The notes: generated by a model from the letters alone, not told the origin. 64,000 nucleotides of DNA from Bacillus_AB infantis_C (GCF_050107595.1 NZ_JBNILH010000003.1:186001-250000); one strand, 5' to 3'. Shown: positions 42,509 to 51,565, counted from the stretch's first letter. Translations and numbers: made by a program.

Positions 42509-42679
42509 GAGTGCACCTCCTTGCTTGCCCTTCTGCATGTGCCGGCACTGCCTGTTATAGCTGTTTCATCCGGCCGGCTATTTTTTGGAAAACAATGAGA
42601 GACCCGCACAGCAAGCCCCCCATTGTGGAATAACTCTTTTTATCTATTGTTCTGCTGCCATCAAATTGAGGCGCAGTTC

Positions 42680-43741
42680 TTACTTGTAAGCATTCTTGCC
42701 GACATCGATGTTATCTTTCGTCACTTCTACGTAAGGAACGCGGACGGCTTTGGCCTCGTCAAGCTCCCATTCTGTTCCGTCAAGCACGTCTTTGCCGTTT
42801 GCAGCGTTGACTGCAAGCTGGACAGTCGCTTTCCCTTGGTTCTGTGCATCGTTCAGGACCGTTCCGACCATTTTGCCGTTTTCGATCATATCCAATGCTT
42901 CCGGAATAGCGTCGACACCTACGACAGGCATGTATTTATCTCCGGAGAAATAGCCTGCTTTTTCAAGAGAAGCAATTGCCCCGAGTGCCATGCCGTCATT
43001 GTTGGCAATGACGAATTCAATCTGGTCGCTGTATTTTGCCAGCCAGGCATCCATTTTTTCGGTTGCCTTCGTTGCATCCCACATACCTGTATCCATTGCC
43101 AGTTCTTCTGTTTCAATGCCGATGCCCTTGACTGTGTCAATCGCATATTTGGTGCGGGCTTCGGCATCCGGGTGGCCCGGCTCGCCTTTCAGGAGCACAT
43201 ATTGGATTTTTCCGTCTCCATTTTTATCCCATGCCGCTTCATTCGCTTCCCACTGCTTGGCAATCAGTTCACCCTGGATGACACCTGATTCCGAAGAAGT
43301 CGTCCCGACATAGTAGGCTTTGTCATAACCATTCATGACCGCTGCATCCGGCTCTTTATTAAAGAAGATAACCGGCAGGTCCTTTGCTTTTGCTTTATCG
43401 ATGACAGTCTGTGCTGCTTTTGGATCAACCAGGTTGATGGCCAGTGACTTTGCTCCTTTGGCGATCAGTGTATCGACTTGTTCGATCTGCTTTGCCTGGT
43501 CGTTCTGAGAGTCATTGAGCATCAGGTTGGCCTGGTCCTTTGCGGAATCCTCCATTGCGCGGCGCACATAGGACATGAAGTTATCATCAAATTTGTAGAT
43601 TGTTGCCCCGACAGCCGGAAGTCCGTCTGCCTTGCCTGAATCCCCCGAACCGCCAGTCGAATCGCTGCTGCAGCCCGCAGCCAGCAAGATGCTTGAAGCA
43701 ACCGTAAGTGATACCAGCAAACCTTTTTTCTTTTTAGCCAT
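42680..43741 (-). CDS. mglB: galactose/glucose-binding lipoprotein MglB
   Basis: A 353-residue substrate-binding lipoprotein: SLTVASSILLAAGC (Cys about residue 24) is the lipobox, then a Ser/Gly linker and a periplasmic-binding-protein fold. AIIA-type features include GATIYKFDDNFMSYVRRAME, DTLIAKGAKSLAINLVDP, FVIANNDGMALGAIASLEKA and VPVVGVDAIPEAL-like sequence, as in MglB/GGBP. ATG follows GGGGATTGGG. A cre-like site lies about 30 bases upstream. It is the first gene of mglBAC; the sensor genes stand upstream on the same strand. Confidence 0.9.
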   Translation of the reverse strand: MAKKKKGLLVSLTVASSILLAAGCSSDSTGGSGDSGKADGLPAVGATIYKFDDNFMSYVRRAMEDSAKDQANLMLNDSQNDQAKQIEQVDTLIAKGAKSLAINLVDPKAAQTVIDKAKAKDLPVIFFNKEPDAAVMNGYDKAYYVGTTSSESGVIQGELIAKQWEANEAAWDKNGDGKIQYVLLKGEPGHPDAEARTKYAIDTVKGIGIETEELAMDTGMWDATKATEKMDAWLAKYSDQIEFVIANNDGMALGAIASLEKAGYFSGDKYMPVVGVDAIPEALDMIENGKMVGTVLNDAQNQGKATVQLAVNAANGKDVLDGTEWELDEAKAVRVPYVEVTKDNIDVGKNAYK

Positions 43742-43768
43742 TTTCCCAATCCCCTTTTGGTTTTAGTT

Positions 43769-43782
43769 TGTAAGCCCTTACA
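43769..43782 (-). promoter_or_regulatory. cre-like catabolite repression site upstream of mglB
   Basis: TGTAAGCCCTTACA is a near-perfect dyad differing from cre TGWAANCGNTNWCA in one core base (CC for CG). It lies 28-41 bases before mglB, a roadblock position for CcpA. Confidence 0.55.
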
Positions 43783-43931
43783 TAAATAGTAGCAGGAGAG
43801 TAGGAGATTCATATTCGGAAAAACTAGCATTAAATTGTGATTTTCTAGACTATTTTGTGAAATCGCGTTCAGGATAAAAAAATACTTGATGGATATTTTG
43901 ATTTTTAAAAAAGGATTTCTTTTAAATGGGG

Positions 43932-44060
43932 GTTGATTTCCGTTCCAGGCACTTCGCTTTCCGCGGGGCGGCGCTGAGCCTCCTCGTCGTACCTCCTGCG
44001 GGGTCTCAGCTCTGCCGCTGCAATCCCGCAGGAGTCTACGTGCCTTGCACTCCAATCAAC
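43932..44060 (-). repeat. structured ~130 bp repeat, remote copy
   Basis: The reverse complement of the 31 kb tandem repeat: it starts GTTGATTTCCGTTCCAGGCA and ends CTCCAATCAAC. It sits between mglB and the response regulator gene, in the intergenic space. It lacks part of the central GAGCTTGCTCTG segment. Confidence 0.88.
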
Positions 44061-44161
44061 AGGTTTTTATAATTTTTTGGGCATTCATCTGTCACGGCTT
44101 TCACCCAGCATGTCTATTAAATTCAAAATGTATGACAACAATTTCTTTCATTCCCTTTTAT

Positions 44162-44195
44162 AAAAAATAAAAAGGATCCCTTAATAGAGATCCTT
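44162..44195 (-). terminator. terminator of the sensor operon
   Basis: AAGGATC and GATCCTT pair on the minus strand around a 10-base loop, followed by TTTATTTTTT. Confidence 0.78.
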
Positions 44196-45772
44196 CAGCT
44201 TTCCTTGCGGTATTCGGTTGGCGAGAGGCCGGTATGTTTTTTGAAGACCCGGCTGAAGTAGTTGGGATCTTTGTAGCCGATGCTGTAGCAGATTTCCTTC
44301 AGGCTGAGGGAGCCTTCCTTGAGGAAATGCTTTGCCTTCCTGATCCGGACGTCGGTGACGAAATCAATGAAGGTCATCCTAAAGCGGTCTTTGAACAGTT
44401 TGGAAAAATAGAACGGGCTCAAGTCTACATGTTCAGCAGCCGATTCGAGGGTAAGCGCCTCGGCATAATGGGCTTCGATATATTCCTTTGCTTTATAAAG
44501 CATATCTTTGGCATGGCTGTTCCGCCATGCCTGCACATCCCGGGCTATGCGGAGGAGATGATTCTTGCCGTGCTCAAACAGGACCGCGCTGTCATCTAAA
44601 TCGCTGAGCTCGGGCACCTGCCTGTAGTCAATGCCGAGTTCATAGAGCATTCTTGATACCAGCACAAACAGCTCTTGAAGAGACCTGCGGATGTCCGCTG
44701 TTTCCCGTGCTTCCTCAGCATGGCTGACCATAAAGCGGTCAAAGGCAGACAGGACATGGTTCACATCTGCCTGGCGCACCGCTTCAAGCAGCTCTTTCTC
44801 TGCGTTATAGCCAGGCGGCGGGCTTCCTGCGGCCGTTTTTCCCTGCTTTTCCCCGAATAAATAAGACCTTCCGGGCAGCTGCATGAGCTTTTGAAGGGCC
44901 AGGACGCTTTCGTGGTAGGATTTAGTCAGATCCTTCGCCTCCTCGTACGGATGGCCAATTCCTGCCTTTAATTCCGCTTCTACAAATAACTTGGAGAATC
45001 TGGCAAGCAGAGAATCCAGAACAGATTGAGACTTGGACTTGAAATGCATTTTTTCAGTCGGTTTTTGGCAAAGGAATAACACAGGAACCTGATCGTCAAC
45101 GAGAGGCCCTACCATGGCCTCCTGATGCTCAGGCAGGCTGGTGAGTGTTTCTTTCAGCCAGCTGTACCACTCTTTTTTCCGGTCCTCAGGAGCCTCCCTG
45201 CCAGGCTTAGGCTGATAGCTGAACAGCATGATATAGCCGGAGAGTATTTCAGTGCCCAAAAGCCGCCCCCAGCTCTCAAAGGTGATGTCCTGCACCTGGT
45301 TCATCATGAGGGAAGCGACCCATTCTTTTTGGGCAATCGACACTGCTTTTTCAAGGTTTTCCTTAAGGCTCCGCTCTTCCTCCCTTTTCCTGCGCTCTTC
45401 CATGATTTCGCCGGCCGCGCTTTCAAAGGCTGCGGTGATATCTGCCTTTGAGCTCGGTTTCAGGATATACTGCTTTACCCCTTGCTGCATCACCTTCTTG
45501 GCATATTCGAAGGTATCAAAAGCAGATACCATGATGAATTGCGTTTCCGGCCTGATTTTTCTGATTTCCCGGACAGCCTCGATTCCGTCCACGCCCGGCA
45601 TTTTAATATCCATAAATATAATATCCGGCTCATGCTCTACTGCCATTTCAATCGCAATCCGTCCATTGGCTGCTTCCCCTACCACCTCGGCATGATTGAA
45701 TGAGCTGCGGATCATTTTGGCTACTGCCTTTCTCTCCAATACCTCATCATCAACGACCAGTACTTTGAGCAA
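44195..45772 (-). CDS. YesN-type response regulator (AraC-type DNA-binding)
   Basis: A 525-residue regulator. Receiver domain residues 1-120 show VLVVDDEVLER, phosphate acceptor Asp in DIIFMDIKMPGVDGIEA near 55 and the Lys in YILKPSSKA near 104. A middle ~280-residue region follows, and the last 100 residues are a double helix-turn-helix of the AraC type (YIEAHYAEALTLESAAEHV, FSKLFKDRFRMTFIDFV, ICYSIGYKDPNYFSRVFKKH). The start is TTG with AAGGGGGAG 6 bases upstream, inside the end of the kinase gene. It is the output of the sensor and most probably activates mglBAC. Confidence 0.88.
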   Translation of the reverse strand: MLKVLVVDDEVLERKAVAKMIRSSFNHAEVVGEAANGRIAIEMAVEHEPDIIFMDIKMPGVDGIEAVREIRKIRPETQFIMVSAFDTFEYAKKVMQQGVKQYILKPSSKADITAAFESAAGEIMEERRKREEERSLKENLEKAVSIAQKEWVASLMMNQVQDITFESWGRLLGTEILSGYIMLFSYQPKPGREAPEDRKKEWYSWLKETLTSLPEHQEAMVGPLVDDQVPVLFLCQKPTEKMHFKSKSQSVLDSLLARFSKLFVEAELKAGIGHPYEEAKDLTKSYHESVLALQKLMQLPGRSYLFGEKQGKTAAGSPPPGYNAEKELLEAVRQADVNHVLSAFDRFMVSHAEEARETADIRRSLQELFVLVSRMLYELGIDYRQVPELSDLDDSAVLFEHGKNHLLRIARDVQAWRNSHAKDMLYKAKEYIEAHYAEALTLESAAEHVDLSPFYFSKLFKDRFRMTFIDFVTDVRIRKAKHFLKEGSLSLKEICYSIGYKDPNYFSRVFKKHTGLSPTEYRKES

Positions 45773-47222
45773 GCTTTTCTCCCCCTTTTGCCCTGGCTGG
45801 GATCACCAGCCTGAAAGTTGTTCCCTTCCCAGACCCTGATTCGATCTCCACGACATTCTTTTTCTGATAAAACAGCTGCAGCCTCTTCATGACATTTCTG
45901 ACCCCGATGCCTGTCGAGTGGCCGCTTGGCTGCTCCTTGGGCACAGTTTCCTCCAGCCCCTCGGCATAGGCCAAGAGCCTTCTTTTGGCTTGCGGGTCCA
46001 TCCCGGGGCCGTTATCGCTGACTTCTACAAGAATCTCATCACTTCTGCGGATGATGCACAGTCGGATGACCCCATTTTCCTCATACTCTTCCACCCCGTG
46101 TATGAAGGCATTTTCAATTAATGGCTGCAGGGTCAGCCCAGGTATTTCAATGTCCAGGCAGTCTTCTTCAATGTTAGTGATAAAGCGGATGCGGTCTCCA
46201 AAGCGCGTCTGCTGGATGTAAAAATACTCCTTTACAACCCTGACCTCTTCCCGGAGAGTCGAGGCTTTGTCCAGATCCCCCAGGTTGTAGCGAAGCAGCG
46301 CTCCAACAGATTCAATGAGGCGCGAGGTTTCCTCGGCATCCTCCAGATACGCCATTTTAGATATCGTATTCAGTGTATTGAATAGAAAATGCGGATTGAT
46401 CTGGTTCTGGAGACTCCTGAGCTCCAGCTCCTTCAGCAGCTTGTCCAATTCTGACTTCTGCTTGATTTCGATGACCAGTGTCCTGAGGTTTTTCCTCATC
46501 TGGTTGAAGGTATCTGTCAGCAGCTTCAGCTCATCCTTTGCTGCTACTTTGATTTCCTCGCCTTCCAGATTCCCTTTTGCAATCTGCCTCGCCGCCTCTG
46601 AAAGCTTGGAGATTGGCTTCGTAATGCCTCCTGATATCCAGAAGGCCAGCAGCGTGCTTAAAAAGAAGGCTGCGGCAAAGAGGGACAGGGAGAGCATTTT
46701 ATAATAGTGATTCTGCTGCTCCATCTGTCTGTAGAAGGAACGGTAATCGGTCAATTTATTGTTTAGCAGGGCAAGTGTATTTTCCTGGAGAAAACCGCCG
46801 ATCTTAAGCACCTCATTCAGATGGCCCGAGTAGGTGTCGATCTCATCCCGCTGAAAGGCTTCAAGTGAGGCATCTGTTTCCTCCAGGAAGCTGTCGATCA
46901 TATTTTTATAGTTAACGAGGGTCAGATCATTAGTGCCCATAATCTCATAGAGCCTTTTCTGGTCATCCACAAGCTTTATTTTTTCCTGCTCATATTCAAT
47001 CAGGTACGTATGGTCCTTATCTGTGATATAGGCCTTCAGCTTCTCGGTCACCAAATCGGTCCGCTGGGAGATATCGTTAAGAAGAAGGAATCTCTCAAAG
47101 CTGTTGTCATACTCAGTGACCAGTTTTTCGCTGGCTTTATAGAAAAACAGTCCTACAGAAGTCAGGAGGGCGACGAGGACAATAAAATATAAGAGCAGCT
47201 TTGACCTTATGCGGAACAGCAT
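45750..47222 (-). CDS. YesM-type sensor histidine kinase
   Basis: A 490-residue membrane kinase. Helices lie at about residues 7-27 and 175-195, with an outer domain between them. A HAMP region (GGITKPISKLSEAARQIAKG) leads to the His_kinase domain with the phosphate-accepting His in QNQINPHFLFNTLNTI near 276, and the ATPase motifs DNGPGMDPQAKRRL and STGIGVRNVMKRLQLFY. The ATG is 1 base past the SBP stop (TAATATG), so they are coupled. The kinase probably reads the anchored sugar-binding protein rather than a ligand directly. Confidence 0.88.
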   Translation of the reverse strand: MLFRIRSKLLLYFIVLVALLTSVGLFFYKASEKLVTEYDNSFERFLLLNDISQRTDLVTEKLKAYITDKDHTYLIEYEQEKIKLVDDQKRLYEIMGTNDLTLVNYKNMIDSFLEETDASLEAFQRDEIDTYSGHLNEVLKIGGFLQENTLALLNNKLTDYRSFYRQMEQQNHYYKMLSLSLFAAAFFLSTLLAFWISGGITKPISKLSEAARQIAKGNLEGEEIKVAAKDELKLLTDTFNQMRKNLRTLVIEIKQKSELDKLLKELELRSLQNQINPHFLFNTLNTISKMAYLEDAEETSRLIESVGALLRYNLGDLDKASTLREEVRVVKEYFYIQQTRFGDRIRFITNIEEDCLDIEIPGLTLQPLIENAFIHGVEEYEENGVIRLCIIRRSDEILVEVSDNGPGMDPQAKRRLLAYAEGLEETVPKEQPSGHSTGIGVRNVMKRLQLFYQKKNVVEIESGSGKGTTFRLVIPARAKGGEKLAQSTGR

Positions 47223-47223
47223 A

Positions 47224-48222
47224 TTAGTGGACCTCCCTGATTTGTTCCTGACTGCTGATCGGCAGGTCTGCTTTTCTCAGAATCTTTGTGTCGGTATGGA
47301 CAAGAGGCGGGACCTCCCTGCCTTCAAGCAGGTCGATCATCATCCGCACGGACTGATAGCCCATCTCGAACGGCTCTTGGACGACCGTTCCCTGGATGGT
47401 GCCATTCTTCATATTATCCAGGGTTTCAGGAAGTGTATCGAATCCCATAATATAAATGTCCCCCTGCTTCTGCATCATTTCAACCACCTGGGCGATCCCG
47501 ATGGCATCAAGGGCACTGGTTCCGTAGAAAGCGGTTACATTTGGATGCTCTTTTAAGATCTGGTATGCCTTTTCGGCTGCCTTTACTCTGCTGATCTCCG
47601 ACTCTTCCACATCAATGATGCGGATATTCTTTTCGCTTCCTACTGCAGCCTTGAAGCCGTTTACCCGCTGGATCTGGTGGTTGGCGTAGAAATTGCCGGT
47701 GATGATGGCCACTTCAGCCTTTCCGTTCAGATCCTTCACAAGCGCCCTTCCGGCCAGATAGCCGGCATAATAATTATCAGTGCCGATATAGGCAAGGCGT
47801 TCACTGTTGGCTGCATCTGTATCAATGGTGATAACAGGGGTTTTCCCGACCACTTTGTTGATGAGCGGCGTAAACTGCTCATCGCTAAGGCCCTGGGTGA
47901 TGATGCCATCAACTTTAGAGGCAGCTGCCTTTTCAATGGTTTCCAGATGTTCATCAATGCTGGCCTGATTCGGACCGGCATATTCGAGGACAACGCCCGC
48001 TTCCTCCGCAGCCTTCCTGGCCCCTTTTTCAACAAGCCTCCAATACTCATTATCCAATTCCTCCGGCACAAGCACAAAGTGATAGCGGTAATCCTCAAGC
48101 TTGCCGGATTCCTGGGGAACATGATGGGCAATTACTTTATATCCATAGAAAACAGCCATGGTACAGCTGATGACAAAAAAGAAGCTTAAAGATGTATAGG
48201 CAAACACTGACCATTTGCTCAT
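47224..48222 (-). CDS. membrane-anchored sugar-binding sensor protein (XylFII/ChvE-like)
   Basis: A 332-residue protein with an N-terminal membrane helix (about residues 6-27) and a periplasmic-binding-protein fold: YRYHFVLVPEELDNEYWRLV, KVDGIITQGLSDEQFTPLI, PVITIDTDAANSERLAYIGT, FYANHQIQRVNGF and YIMGFDTLPETLDNMKNG. It is not in the transport order and has a long anchor instead of a lipobox, matching sensors such as XylFII of clostridia that present sugar to a LytS/YesM kinase. ATG at 48222 has GAGGG upstream; the ORF opens 34 codons earlier without support. It heads the sensor operon. Confidence 0.82.
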   Translation of the reverse strand: MSKWSVFAYTSLSFFFVISCTMAVFYGYKVIAHHVPQESGKLEDYRYHFVLVPEELDNEYWRLVEKGARKAAEEAGVVLEYAGPNQASIDEHLETIEKAAASKVDGIITQGLSDEQFTPLINKVVGKTPVITIDTDAANSERLAYIGTDNYYAGYLAGRALVKDLNGKAEVAIITGNFYANHQIQRVNGFKAAVGSEKNIRIIDVEESEISRVKAAEKAYQILKEHPNVTAFYGTSALDAIGIAQVVEMMQKQGDIYIMGFDTLPETLDNMKNGTIQGTVVQEPFEMGYQSVRMMIDLLEGREVPPLVHTDTKILRKADLPISSQEQIREVH

Positions 48223-48441
48223 GGCAGACAACCCTCTTTTTTTATAATGGTAGATCGCCAGGTACAATGACCGTGGCCAAAGCCTTGCTTTAGCGAATAG
48301 GAATATTATAACGCCTCTTTTCAAAAGGTGGTATAATTTTCAGAATTTGAAGAGGGATTTATGTGAATAAGAGATTTTCTAAGTGAAGTCTGCGTTATAA
48401 TAAAACTATTCAAATTCTGGAAAAAACAACTGGGGAGAAGA

Positions 48442-49338
48442 ATGAATAAACAGCACACCTCCAATTATGTGCTCCATGCCAGGAGCAATGAATTTTACTG
48501 GGAAGGCAGCGGCCAGCTGTCGGTCAAAACCTTCCGGAACGGCAATGCCCAGTATAAAAAAGGCCAGGGAACTTACGCTGTAGAGGAGGGCCGCTATCTG
48601 CTCTTGAATGAGGGAGATTATGCCCTTTCAATTGAGGAGGCAGAACCGGTCGAATCGTTTTGTGTATTCTTCCGAAAAGGGTTCGCGGGGGAGGTGCTGC
48701 AGTCGCTCACTGCCAGACCTGATAATCTTCTCAGCGACCCCTTCCGCCCTGCCTATGATGAAGGATTCTTTGAGAGGACATACCAGCCCGGAGCCGGTTT
48801 GAACGGCCAGCTTGCTGGATTGCAGAAAGCACATCTGCTTTTGGAAAATCCGGCTGACTATGAAGATCTTTTTTACCAGCTTATGCAGGAGATTCTCCAT
48901 GAACAGTCATATGCAAGAAGGGAATTTTCAGCTATCGGAGCCGAGCGGCGTTCAACACGCGAGGAACTCTATAAACGCCTGATGATAGCCTATGAATATA
49001 TAAGGGCCTGCTATGCAAGCCCGGTTTCTTTAGACGAGCTCTCAAAAATAGCCTGCCTTTCGCCTAGTCACCTGCTCCGGACCTACACAGGATTCTTCGG
49101 CAAGACGCCACATCAGCATCTGGCAGAGTTTCGGATCATAAAGGCGAGGAAGATGCTGGAGAAGGGGGAGTGGAGTATGACGGATATCAGCTTTGCAGTA
49201 GGCTTCCAGACCCCCTCCTCCTTCAGCAAAATGTTCAGGAAGCATACAGGGATGTCCCCCCTCCAATACCGGAAAAAGGCGAGATTGGACAAGAATGAGG
49301 CGGGTTTTTCAACTATGCTGGAGAAGAAGAATAGTTAA
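48442..49338 (+). CDS. AraC family transcriptional regulator
   Basis: A 298-residue regulator. The N-terminal half is cupin-like (GQGTYAVEEGRYLLLNEGDY), and the C-terminal 100 residues carry the double helix-turn-helix: VSLDELSKIACLSPSHLLRT and MTDISFAVGFQTPSSFSKMF, then FRKHTGMSPLQYRKKAR. The effector is unknown. It is divergent from the sugar sensor with a 220-base gap, so a shared regulatory region is possible. GGGGAG precedes the ATG. The following VOC gene is 12 bases away. Confidence 0.87.
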   Translation: MNKQHTSNYVLHARSNEFYWEGSGQLSVKTFRNGNAQYKKGQGTYAVEEGRYLLLNEGDYALSIEEAEPVESFCVFFRKGFAGEVLQSLTARPDNLLSDPFRPAYDEGFFERTYQPGAGLNGQLAGLQKAHLLLENPADYEDLFYQLMQEILHEQSYARREFSAIGAERRSTREELYKRLMIAYEYIRACYASPVSLDELSKIACLSPSHLLRTYTGFFGKTPHQHLAEFRIIKARKMLEKGEWSMTDISFAVGFQTPSSFSKMFRKHTGMSPLQYRKKARLDKNEAGFSTMLEKKNS

Positions 49339-49350
49339 GGAGTGATAGAA

Positions 49351-49728
49351 ATGCAGGAAATCCAGAAAATCAGCCAGATCGGCATCCCGGTCAAAAATAT
49401 TGAAAGAGCCATCCCCTTTTACCGGGATGTACTGGGCCTTTCCCTCTTATTCAGCATGGAGACAATGGCGTTCTTTGAGTGCGGCGGACAGCGCCTGATG
49501 CTAAGCCTGCCGGAAAAGGAAGAGTTCGCCCATCCAAGCTCAGTCCTTTATTTCCAGGTGGAGGACATCCGCAGATCCTGCAGGGAACTTGCTGAAAAAG
49601 GGGCAAGCTTTACAGGCGAGCCGCATATGGTGGCCAAAATGGGGGACATCGAGACATGGATGGCGTTTTTTCAGGATACTGAAGGAAATACGCATGCCTT
49701 GACGAGCGATATTCCGGTACAGCAATAA
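49351..49728 (+). CDS. VOC family protein (glyoxalase-like)
   Basis: A 125-residue vicinal-oxygen-chelate protein. IGIPVKNIERAIPFYRDVLG starts it, with RLMLSLPEKE and METMAFFECGG, then FFQDTEGNTHAL at the end; His and Glu ligands are less clear than in the 30.5 kb VOC protein. The first metal His is replaced by Gly (IGIPV), so it may not be a glyoxalase. ATG at 49351 has AAGGAG upstream. It follows the AraC gene closely and is probably its target or partner. Confidence 0.78.
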   Translation: MQEIQKISQIGIPVKNIERAIPFYRDVLGLSLLFSMETMAFFECGGQRLMLSLPEKEEFAHPSSVLYFQVEDIRRSCRELAEKGASFTGEPHMVAKMGDIETWMAFFQDTEGNTHALTSDIPVQQ

Positions 49729-49754
49729 ACCCGCCTTTTTTGGCGGGCTTTTCA
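49726..49754 (+). terminator. terminator after the AraC/VOC pair
   Basis: CCCGCC and GGCGGG around TTTTTT, then CTTTTC. The stop codon of the VOC gene is in the first bases. Confidence 0.82.
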
Positions 49755-49757
49755 TTT

Positions 49758-50753
49758 TCAGCGGATCCGGGATTTTCTGAAGACGCGGTATACCTCTATC
49801 GCACCAAAGACGATGATGGAGACAATGCCGCCCCAGAGAACCCAGTGTTCAAGGCGGAGCGAAGCAAGGAAGAGTTCATTCATATAATCTGTAAATTCCT
49901 TGTTCCATACAGAAGCATTGCTGAAGACCAGGATAAAGGCTGCTAAGGATATAGCCTGTGAGGCAGCTGCCAGGATTGCCAGCCCCTTCGTCCACAGTCC
50001 CTTCATCCATTTAAACAAAATCAATACGAGCTCCAGAATGACGGCAGCCATTACAATTGGCCAATAGGAATTCAGGATCTCCTGCTGGAATACCGGTATC
50101 CTGAATTCCAATCCGGCACCGCCTTGTTCATACAGCCCAATGATCCTATCAGCATTGAAATAGAGGGCGGCGAAAATAATGGTCATGATCAGGCCAGCGA
50201 TTGGCTCATGCTTCGGAATCCTTTTTTCCCTGCTGATCTGGGAGACGTTTTTAAGGTCATCCGGAGTCCATTTTTGCAGACTGTCTGTTACCGGCTCCTG
50301 GATATTTCCTTTGTCAGTCCGTTCGATGACGGCAAACACCAGTGTCAGCCAGAATAGCGTTTGGATGCCTGCGCCGAGCATCCCCCAAATGCCAGTTCCA
50401 AAGACAGCGAGAATAATATCGAGCGCAGATTCTCCGGGGTTCCGGGCCATGATTTCGACAGCTGCATTTGCTAGGAATGCGATAACTGCCGCGATGGGCA
50501 GAATCAGCTTGATGAGATGCACATAAACATCGAAATACCGCGGGCCGATCAGGTGCATGGGCCGGTCCATGTAATTCCCTGCCAGCCGTGCCGGGCTGCC
50601 CAGCTTTATGAGCACTTCTTTTATATCTTTCTCTTCAAAATTATCCGGAAGCATATCCTCGATTGTCGAACGCAGCTCCAGTCCAATATCCTCCCGCTTG
50701 CCTTCCGGAAGGCGGCGCACCACCTCCTGAATGTAAAGCTCAATCAGGTTCAT
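49758..50753 (-). CDS. HAAS-domain membrane protein, PadR partner
   Basis: A 331-residue protein. Residues 1-70 form the HAAS signalling domain (YIQEVVRRLPEGKREDIGLE then LIKLGSPARLAGNYMDRP), followed by 6-7 membrane helices from residue 80 on. HAAS proteins are typically next to a PadR repressor, as here, and probably sense membrane or drug stress; the function is not established. The start at 50753 (MNLIELYI) fits AAAGGGG; an ATG 3 codons upstream touches that site. It overlaps padR by 14 bases. Confidence 0.78.
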   Translation of the reverse strand: MNLIELYIQEVVRRLPEGKREDIGLELRSTIEDMLPDNFEEKDIKEVLIKLGSPARLAGNYMDRPMHLIGPRYFDVYVHLIKLILPIAAVIAFLANAAVEIMARNPGESALDIILAVFGTGIWGMLGAGIQTLFWLTLVFAVIERTDKGNIQEPVTDSLQKWTPDDLKNVSQISREKRIPKHEPIAGLIMTIIFAALYFNADRIIGLYEQGGAGLEFRIPVFQQEILNSYWPIVMAAVILELVLILFKWMKGLWTKGLAILAAASQAISLAAFILVFSNASVWNKEFTDYMNELFLASLRLEHWVLWGGIVSIIVFGAIEVYRVFRKSRIR

Positions 50754-51087
50754 CCTTTCCATCCCCTTTCAGCAGGCCGCGAAGGTCCTGTGTGCTCCGC
50801 TCCCACTCTTTTTTCAGCTCTTTGTAAACCTCTGTCCCGTAATCGCTCAGCACATAGTAGCGCCTCGGCCTGCTTTCGCTCGTATCCCAGCTGCTTGTGA
50901 CAAGCTCCTGCTTTTCCAGTCTTCTCAGGAGCGGGTACAGAGTGCTCTGCTCGATCGCAATGCCGCCCTCCTCCAGCCTCTGCACCAGCGAATAGCCGTA
51001 TTGGGGCGTATCCAGCTGGCTGAGCACCGCAAGCGTCAATGTCCCCCTCCGCAATTCCGTCATTAAACTGTTCAGCAATGAATCCAT
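50740..51087 (-). CDS. PadR family transcriptional regulator
   Basis: A 115-residue winged-helix regulator. GYSLVQRLEEGGIAIEQSTL then YPLLRRLEKQELVTSSW is the DNA-binding core, and RRYYVLSDYGTEVYKELKKE the C-terminal helix for dimer formation. The ATG at 51087 follows GAGGTG 6 bases away. A perfect 16-bp palindrome upstream is a probable operator for autoregulation. It is cotranscribed with the HAAS protein. Confidence 0.86.
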   Translation of the reverse strand: MDSLLNSLMTELRRGTLTLAVLSQLDTPQYGYSLVQRLEEGGIAIEQSTLYPLLRRLEKQELVTSSWDTSESRPRRYYVLSDYGTEVYKELKKEWERSTQDLRGLLKGDGKDEPD

Positions 51088-51137
51088 CAGCTTCACCTCA
51101 TTGATCTCATGTATTTCTGGGTTGTTTGCTATATGTC

Positions 51138-51153
51138 ATACAGTATACTGTAT
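51138..51153 (-). promoter_or_regulatory. palindromic operator for the PadR regulator (candidate)
   Basis: ATACAGTATACTGTAT is a perfect 16-bp palindrome 50 bases upstream of padR. PadR proteins bind AT-rich dyads of this kind, so it is the likely autoregulatory site. Confidence 0.65.
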
Positions 51154-51241
51154 ACTATGCGATATACACTATTGTTGATCACATAATATTTGTTTTTTTA
51201 AAAACTGAAGCACCTGCCCATACCTTTTTTGGCGGAATTGC

Positions 51242-51538
51242 TATAATCAGGGAGACAGCGGCAAATCATATAACCAGCATAAAGGTATTGAAATGCTGGA
51301 AATGGTCCGCGGCACTAAGCGTTTTTTCAAGCGGTCTTTAGACCGTATCGGAGAGCGTTCGGCCGGTTTTTCCAATACGGTCTTCGGGATTACCCATACA
51401 GGGAATATAGAAGATGCGGAGTATTTAAAATCTGAGATTGAAAGCCGGCACCATCCGAAGGAAATCATCGTCAATTATATGGGTGCGACGATGGGCACCT
51501 ATGCGGGCAAGGGCGGTATCATCATTTCATTTGTGTAA
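51242..51538 (+). pseudogene. remnant of a DegV-family protein (C-terminal end)
   Basis: An open frame of about 100 codons without a usable start ends in TAA at 51536-51538. The piece SNTVFGITHTGNIEDAEYLK followed by IIVNYMGATMGTYAGKGGII matches the C-terminal third of DegV-type fatty-acid-binding proteins. The N-terminal two thirds, including the fatty-acid cavity, are missing; upstream sequence (RNCYNQGDSGKS) has no domain. It is either a degraded degV or a truncated copy. An ATG at 51293 has no clear ribosome site. Confidence 0.6.
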
Positions 51539-51565
51539 AATCAAAAATTGGAACGGAGTGAGCAT

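Noticed and set aside
43522..44055. 177-codon open frame running from the repeat into mglB
   Set aside because: It overlaps the mglB start in another frame and begins in the repeat copy. mglB has a lipobox and clear homologous segments.
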